Shown here in pieces: positions 5,064 to 8,632 of a stretch of DNA of 8,632 bases (positions are counted from its first letter, which is position 1; each line of letters begins with the position of its first letter). The DNA is from Granulosicoccaceae bacterium. GTDB taxonomy: Bacteria > Pseudomonadota > Gammaproteobacteria > Granulosicoccales > Granulosicoccaceae. A program made the position numbers and the translations under genes. Location: positions 1-8,632 of the forward strand of contig JALZUX010000311.1 of NCBI GenBank assembly GCA_023301405.1, given 5' to 3'. The notes under the pieces were generated by a model. That model ran no database searches and was not told the DNA's origin. It saw only the letters and a list, made by a program, of their open reading frames with translations.

Positions 5064-6779
5064 TTAAAACCCAAACACCTGCCCAACCGAAATTGAAAGC
5101 GTCGGATCGTTGTTTTCCTCGTCATCATCAAGTGGCACTGCTATATCCATTCTAATTACATTAGCCCCCAACACCACGTTCGATCCAAACCGAAATCCAA
5201 AACCAGCCGAACGCCTTAACTCACTGGCACCATCTTCGTCCGCGACCCACCCGGCATCGAAGAAACCAATCAACCCGACATCAACTACGCCAAGACGCCA
5301 GTCTAGATCGATACGATCTTCGATGTTAAGCCGCGCTCTTTCACGGCCGGAAAGAAAACGACGGGCGTAACCACGTAGTCCATTGTTTTCGCCTAGTGTG
5401 AATTGAACTGGAACGTCGGAGTCACTTTCGGCAAATGTATAATCCAATCGGGTAGCCAATGTGTGAGATTTGAAGCTGGTATTAAACCATCTTGCGGCGG
5501 CTGTGACTGACCACGGCCTATTATCACCTAACGGGTTGTCACCACCGCTGATGTCATTGAAGACTGCAGACCCGTTCATTGAAAACCGGAGCAAAGAGTC
5601 CTGACCTGCTGCGAATGATCGAGCTAATCGAACATCGGCCCTTGGCGCTAACGACTGGCCACGGTTTGGGATTGTATTGCTGTAGTCGGTATGAATCAGT
5701 CCAACTTGCAGCTCAGCAACGCTTCCCAGAGTTAGGTCCTGGGTAAACTTCAGGGTGTCGAGTGAACTGACTTTGCGGTACTCAGTCACCGTATCGTGCG
5801 CTAATAGAAAGCCTGCGTAAAATTGGGTTGTGTCAGCCGGCCTATCGATGGTGTCCGCTTGTACGCCGCGAGTCGCCTGATAGGCGAGATCTACATATTG
5901 AAACACTACACCACGCCGCAGTGATCGTTGATCAGTGGGCTTACGCCAGACGCGTGAGATATCTAGCGCAAGCCTTTCCTCTGGAACTTGTACCACCGAA
6001 ACACCATTTTCGAAGAAGTCGATATCACGCTCTACGCTTTCAGCGCCAATAGACCAGGCATTTTCCCCCAGCCGACTTTTAAAGGGGCGTTGAAACCGAA
6101 CCCGATAAAAATTACCTTCTTCGGTACGACCGACCTGATACAAGGCGCGCTGGTCTTTATTGATAAAGTGCAAATCACTGTACGAAAGCGAGCCGCGAAT
6201 TTCATTTTCTGAATTGCCGGTATAGTTGAACAGCAGTGAATCACCAAGCCCGGCCACATTGCGCTCACCAAGCGTGAAGCCTAACTCACCAACGCCCCCC
6301 AAAAACGAACCAGAAGCACCTGCAACGATAGACAGCCGATCCTGGGTATTTATGTGGAGCTCTGTGGCTTTGCCGTTCTTCGCCGGCTGCAACGTGACAG
6401 ACACTGACGCAAAGAGATCGGTTCGTCTTAACACTCTTTCAAACTCAGCGATATCCTGCACGCCAACCCTATCACCAACAGATACCCCTAGTTCACGGAG
6501 GATAGTTTTTTCACGAGTGGTGCGATGGAGCCAATTAGCGGCCCGGTATACGGCAACCTGGTTGGCGACTTCGGGGGCAAAAATATTGACGCGATTCACA
6601 AATACGGAGGTGACTTCGATCTGGTCATTTTCGAAGGATTCTGCGGCCGTTAATACATTGGGCAGACAAGCTAACAACACCAGCAATGACGCCACCAGCA
6701 GCCAAATCGTGTTCAGCCGCTTTGTATTACCGGAGATTCGGGCAATCGCGCTGTACTGTTTGTTTATTGCCAGAGGCAT
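5064..6779 (-). CDS. Omp85-family (BamA/TamA-like) outer-membrane protein with one POTRA-like domain
   Basis: A 571-residue outer-membrane beta-barrel protein. A long basic N-region precedes the hydrophobic stretch IWLLVASLLVLLACLP, giving a signal peptide likely cut near LTA-AES (residues 43-47). LLAC is only a weak lipobox, so a lipoprotein is unlikely. Residues about 54-150 form one POTRA-like domain, with NIFAPE, YRAANWLHRTTREKTILREL and LRRTDLFASVSVTL. Residues about 150-571 have alternating strands of a barrel, with LGENNGLRGYARRF (462-475), matching the Omp85 RGY/RGF lid-loop motif, GFFDAGWV (505-512), and a C-terminal VFGF ending in Phe, the usual signal for insertion by the BAM machine. 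BamA has five POTRA domains and TamA three, so this is neither. Relatives with the NIF...R.AN.LH..TRE pattern are, as far as I recall, uncharacterised. It is divergent from a secreted metalloprotease gene. Its function (protein or lipid transport, assembly) is not determined. Confidence 0.88.
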   Translation of the reverse strand: MPLAINKQYSAIARISGNTKRLNTIWLLVASLLVLLACLPNVLTAAESFENDQIEVTSVFVNRVNIFAPEVANQVAVYRAANWLHRTTREKTILRELGVSVGDRVGVQDIAEFERVLRRTDLFASVSVTLQPAKNGKATELHINTQDRLSIVAGASGSFLGGVGELGFTLGERNVAGLGDSLLFNYTGNSENEIRGSLSYSDLHFINKDQRALYQVGRTEEGNFYRVRFQRPFKSRLGENAWSIGAESVERDIDFFENGVSVVQVPEERLALDISRVWRKPTDQRSLRRGVVFQYVDLAYQATRGVQADTIDRPADTTQFYAGFLLAHDTVTEYRKVSSLDTLKFTQDLTLGSVAELQVGLIHTDYSNTIPNRGQSLAPRADVRLARSFAAGQDSLLRFSMNGSAVFNDISGGDNPLGDNRPWSVTAAARWFNTSFKSHTLATRLDYTFAESDSDVPVQFTLGENNGLRGYARRFLSGRERARLNIEDRIDLDWRLGVVDVGLIGFFDAGWVADEDGASELRRSAGFGFRFGSNVVLGANVIRMDIAVPLDDDEENNDPTLSISVGQVFGF

Positions 6780-7079
6780 TCGTCATTTCCGTGGATAAAT
6801 GAAGTCAAGTAACGATGCATTTCTGCCGCCAACCATTAGATGCGCGTTGACTCGGCAGTGCAGATCGATCACAAGAGGTTAATGTTTATCAATAACTTAC
6901 CGGCATTAGTGATCATTGGCATAGCGCCGGATGGTTCTTTTGGCCAAACGTATAGTCTGCACCATCCGATCTGTTGTATCGAGACAAATTTTTCACCGCG
7001 CAGCACAATTCAATATCGGGTTATTTCAAATCATGCCGACATCAGCCAATGATTCCGAGTTAAATAAGGCTCCGAGTAA
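6780..7079. other. 300-bp divergent intergenic region, no convincing gene
   Basis: This is the gap between the start codons of the Omp85-like gene and the metalloprotease gene, so it should hold two promoters. I found no pair of -35/-10 boxes good enough to call. An open frame of 70 codons at 6840-7052 has no ribosome binding site and no recognisable protein character, so I treat it as non-coding. The notable structure is the inverted repeat at 6928-6968. Confidence 0.5.
6928..6968. repeat. 8-bp inverted repeat enclosing a 10-bp palindrome
   Basis: CGGATGGT at 6928-6935 is exactly complementary to ACCATCCG at 6961-6968, with 25 nt between. Inside lies the palindrome TTTGGCCAAA (6939-6948). 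It sits about 150 bp from the Omp85-like start and 110 bp from the protease start. It could be a regulator site for one or both genes or an RNA stem in a 5' leader; chance cannot be excluded. Confidence 0.4.
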
Positions 7080-7083
7080 ATGA
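7054..7083 (+). repeat. Short imperfect tandem repeat at the protease start
   Basis: TCCGAGTTAAAT at 7054-7065 recurs as TCCGAGTAAAT at 7071-7081, one base shorter. The second copy runs into the ATG at 7080. AAGG at 7066-7069, between the copies, is 10 nt from the ATG and is the likely ribosome binding site. The repeat is short and may be accidental. Confidence 0.3.
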
Positions 7084-8632
7084 TACGCATTCTTCGACAT
7101 GTTTGTTCCAGCTTGGTTCTAGGCTACGTGTTGTTACATTCCAGCACTGCCGCAGCGCAAGACAGGTCAGCACTATTGGCAAGTGCGCAGCAGCTGGAAA
7201 TTTCGGGTGACTATCAAGGGGCAGAACTTGCTTACCGCGAATACCTTGCAACCCAACCTGAAAAAAGTGCCGAAAGCCGGCACGTACGTTTAAAATTACC
7301 GGTACTTCAGGAGGCAGCCAAATACGGCGCCGGCCCTGACGTTGATTTGTTTCTTTCAGCGCTTAATGCTCGTGCCAGTAGCGATATTCAGGGCGCGTTA
7401 TCACTGCTGCAAGGAATCCCACAGCAATACCCCGCTAGCAGCCTGATTGATGATGCGCTCTACTTGACTGCCTACATCACGATGATGGACAACTTTAACT
7501 TTGAGTTAGCGCATAACCAGCTTCAGTCATTGCGTTATTCTTACCCGCAAAGCCGATACTATGACACCGCTTTATACTCCGAAGCTATCACCCAAGAGCA
7601 GCTTGGAAATCGATCTCTTGCGATCACTAAACTGCAAGAGCTTCGCGACAGACACACTAGTATTTCATTGGCCGGAATTGCATGGCCACGCGATGAGTAC
7701 CTTGCCAGATTCTGGTTTGGACGCAGCAACGATCGAATTGATTATCTGCAAAACCATCAGAAAACCGCTAGCTCAATCATTAGCCTAGAGCCCTATGGCG
7801 AACAAGGCTATGCGTGGCGTGCGGTAGTATCAGTTGATAGCCATGACCTAACACTGCTGCTAAACAAAAGCCAGGTCACAGCAGAAACGCGCATCGTAAA
7901 TGGCGACGGAAACGAATTGAATACAAGCGACACCACGGCATTTGCAGGTCGGGTTGAAGGTGAGCCTGATTCATGGGTTAGAATCACTATTGCCGAAAAT
8001 AATTTGCGCGGCATGATTTCAGTGTACGGAAAAAAACACCAATTGGTACCAAAAGTCAGCGGCGGCACCCTTAGTGATTTTAACCCGCTGCTATTGGGTG
8101 ACATAGACGGCAACATATCTAACGCGCCGGATCACGCGCTGTACCCACCAAAAAGTGAAGATGACTTCAACAACTATATGCGCAATATAAAGTTGTCTGC
8201 CGCCCCTGCATTTGAAGAGGGCACGGTTGGTCTTACTGCGCTGATAGGGGTTGTGGTTGACAGTAAATTTAACAGCTACCATGGCGGTCGCGGTGCAGAA
8301 GAAGCCCGTGCCATACTAAATACCACAGACGGTATTTTCCGTGAGCAGTTTGGACTTGCATTACAGATCGACACCATAATCGTTATTGATAACGCCGAAG
8401 ACGACCCGATGAATCTCGGCAGTGTCACGATGGAAGCCATGATGCGTAATTTCAGGGACTATAGAGCGGACAGCCGTGATCTAGGCAGCGACATAGCGGT
8501 GGCCACTTTATTCAGCGGTAACAAGAACAGCGACGCCGCCCTTGGTCTCGCATGGATTGGTTCGGCGTGCCGGACCGATGGCTTTGACGTCAGTGTGGTG
8601 TCGCCGTATCGCTTGTCAGACTTACTATCAAC
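7080..8632 (+). CDS. Exported TPR-containing reprolysin-like (M12B) zinc metallopeptidase, C-terminal part beyond the window
   Basis: Translation from ATG 7080 gives 517 codons with no stop and runs off the right edge. A stop codon (7077-7079) lies immediately before the ATG in frame, so this is the first possible start. Residues 1-26 are a signal peptide (VLGYVLLHSSTAAA, cut near AAA-Q). Residues about 30-62 resemble a TPR unit (GDYQGAELAYREYLATQP), and about 88-192 continue as helical repeats like those of BamD/YbgF (DIQGALSLLQGIPQQYP, LGNRSLAITKLQELRD). Residues about 245-324 match a reprolysin propeptide (VDSHDLTLLLN, FAGRVEGEPDSWVRIT, LRGMISVYGKKHQLVP). From about 384 the peptidase domain begins (GLTALIGVVVDSKF, FREQFGLALQI, DIAVATLFSG), with ALGLAWIGSACRTD at 487-500. 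The zinc motif HExxHxxGxxH normally follows soon after, so it is outside the window and activity is unproven. It should act outside the inner membrane. It is divergent from the Omp85-like gene. Confidence 0.88.
   Translation, partial: MIRILRHVCSSLVLGYVLLHSSTAAAQDRSALLASAQQLEISGDYQGAELAYREYLATQPEKSAESRHVRLKLPVLQEAAKYGAGPDVDLFLSALNARASSDIQGALSLLQGIPQQYPASSLIDDALYLTAYITMMDNFNFELAHNQLQSLRYSYPQSRYYDTALYSEAITQEQLGNRSLAITKLQELRDRHTSISLAGIAWPRDEYLARFWFGRSNDRIDYLQNHQKTASSIISLEPYGEQGYAWRAVVSVDSHDLTLLLNKSQVTAETRIVNGDGNELNTSDTTAFAGRVEGEPDSWVRITIAENNLRGMISVYGKKHQLVPKVSGGTLSDFNPLLLGDIDGNISNAPDHALYPPKSEDDFNNYMRNIKLSAAPAFEEGTVGLTALIGVVVDSKFNSYHGGRGAEEARAILNTTDGIFREQFGLALQIDTIIVIDNAEDDPMNLGSVTMEAMMRNFRDYRADSRDLGSDIAVATLFSGNKNSDAALGLAWIGSACRTDGFDVSVVSPYRLSDLLS

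Noticed and set aside
6660..6700. Possible lipobox (LLAC) in the signal region of the Omp85-like protein.
   Set aside because: Leu at the -2 position is poor for lipoprotein processing and Omp85 barrels are normally cut by signal peptidase I; a typical site follows at LTA-AES.
6226..6798. A 190-codon plus-strand open frame, with others at 5110-5370, 5828-6052 and 5988-6212.
   Set aside because: All are antisense to the Omp85-like gene, are rich in Ser/Thr/Arg as expected for shadow frames, and show no domain or signal.
6840..7052. A 70-codon plus-strand open frame in the divergent gap.
   Set aside because: No ribosome binding site, no hydrophobic or domain pattern, and it covers the region where two promoters must lie.
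7561..8282. Open frames at 7561-7788 (plus), 7808-8116 and 8091-8282 (minus).
   Set aside because: They are shadows of the 517-codon metallopeptidase frame, which is continuous over the same region and carries family motifs.
1..8632. Search for a defence system, prophage, insertion sequence or CRISPR array.
   Set aside because: No repeat-spacer pattern, transposase, integrase, terminal repeats or toxin-antitoxin pair was seen; the genes look like ordinary chromosomal metabolic and envelope genes.

Overview
The window looks like chromosomal DNA of a Gram-negative bacterium, most likely a gammaproteobacterium and possibly marine. The evidence is a TesB protein close to the E. coli type, an Omp85-type outer-membrane barrel with a C-terminal phenylalanine, and moderate GC content judged by eye. 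No rRNA, tRNA, CRISPR array, transposase or phage gene was seen. Coding is dense and codon use looks even throughout. I found no evidence of a defence system or a recent mobile island.

Left part (1-2847). A beta-hydroxyacid dehydrogenase (minus strand, running off the left edge) and a fold-type-I PLP aminotransferase (minus strand) lie in the same direction. They are separated by about 250 bp that contain a perfect 9-bp hairpin. The aminotransferase is divergent from a MarR-family regulator. The 74-bp gap holds a clear operator arrangement: two copies of GTCAA-N5-TTGAC (2327-2341 and 2374-2388), a further 7-bp palindrome between them, and a TTGACA/TAATGT promoter whose predicted transcript starts at the MarR ATG. 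This suggests an autoregulated switch controlling the aminotransferase, and perhaps a leaderless marR mRNA.

Middle part (2932-4838). Three plus-strand genes follow: acyl-CoA thioesterase II (tesB), a FrnE/DsbA-like CPWC oxidoreductase, and a 77-residue three-helix membrane protein of unknown function. A hairpin begins directly after the last stop codon. Together with the aminotransferase and dehydrogenase they suggest small-molecule amino-acid or acyl-CoA metabolism, but no single pathway can be assigned.

Right part (5064-8632). A minus-strand outer-membrane Omp85-family protein with one POTRA-like domain is divergent from a large plus-strand gene that runs off the right edge. Reading the open frame from 7080 to the end gives 517 codons without a stop: signal peptide, TPR-like helical repeats, a reprolysin (M12B) propeptide-like domain, and the first half of a reprolysin-like zinc metallopeptidase domain. 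The zinc-binding HExxH motif would lie beyond the window. The 300-bp gap between the two envelope genes holds an 8-bp inverted repeat enclosing a 10-bp palindrome, but no convincing gene. This unusual exported protease and the operator pair at the MarR gene are the two most interesting items.
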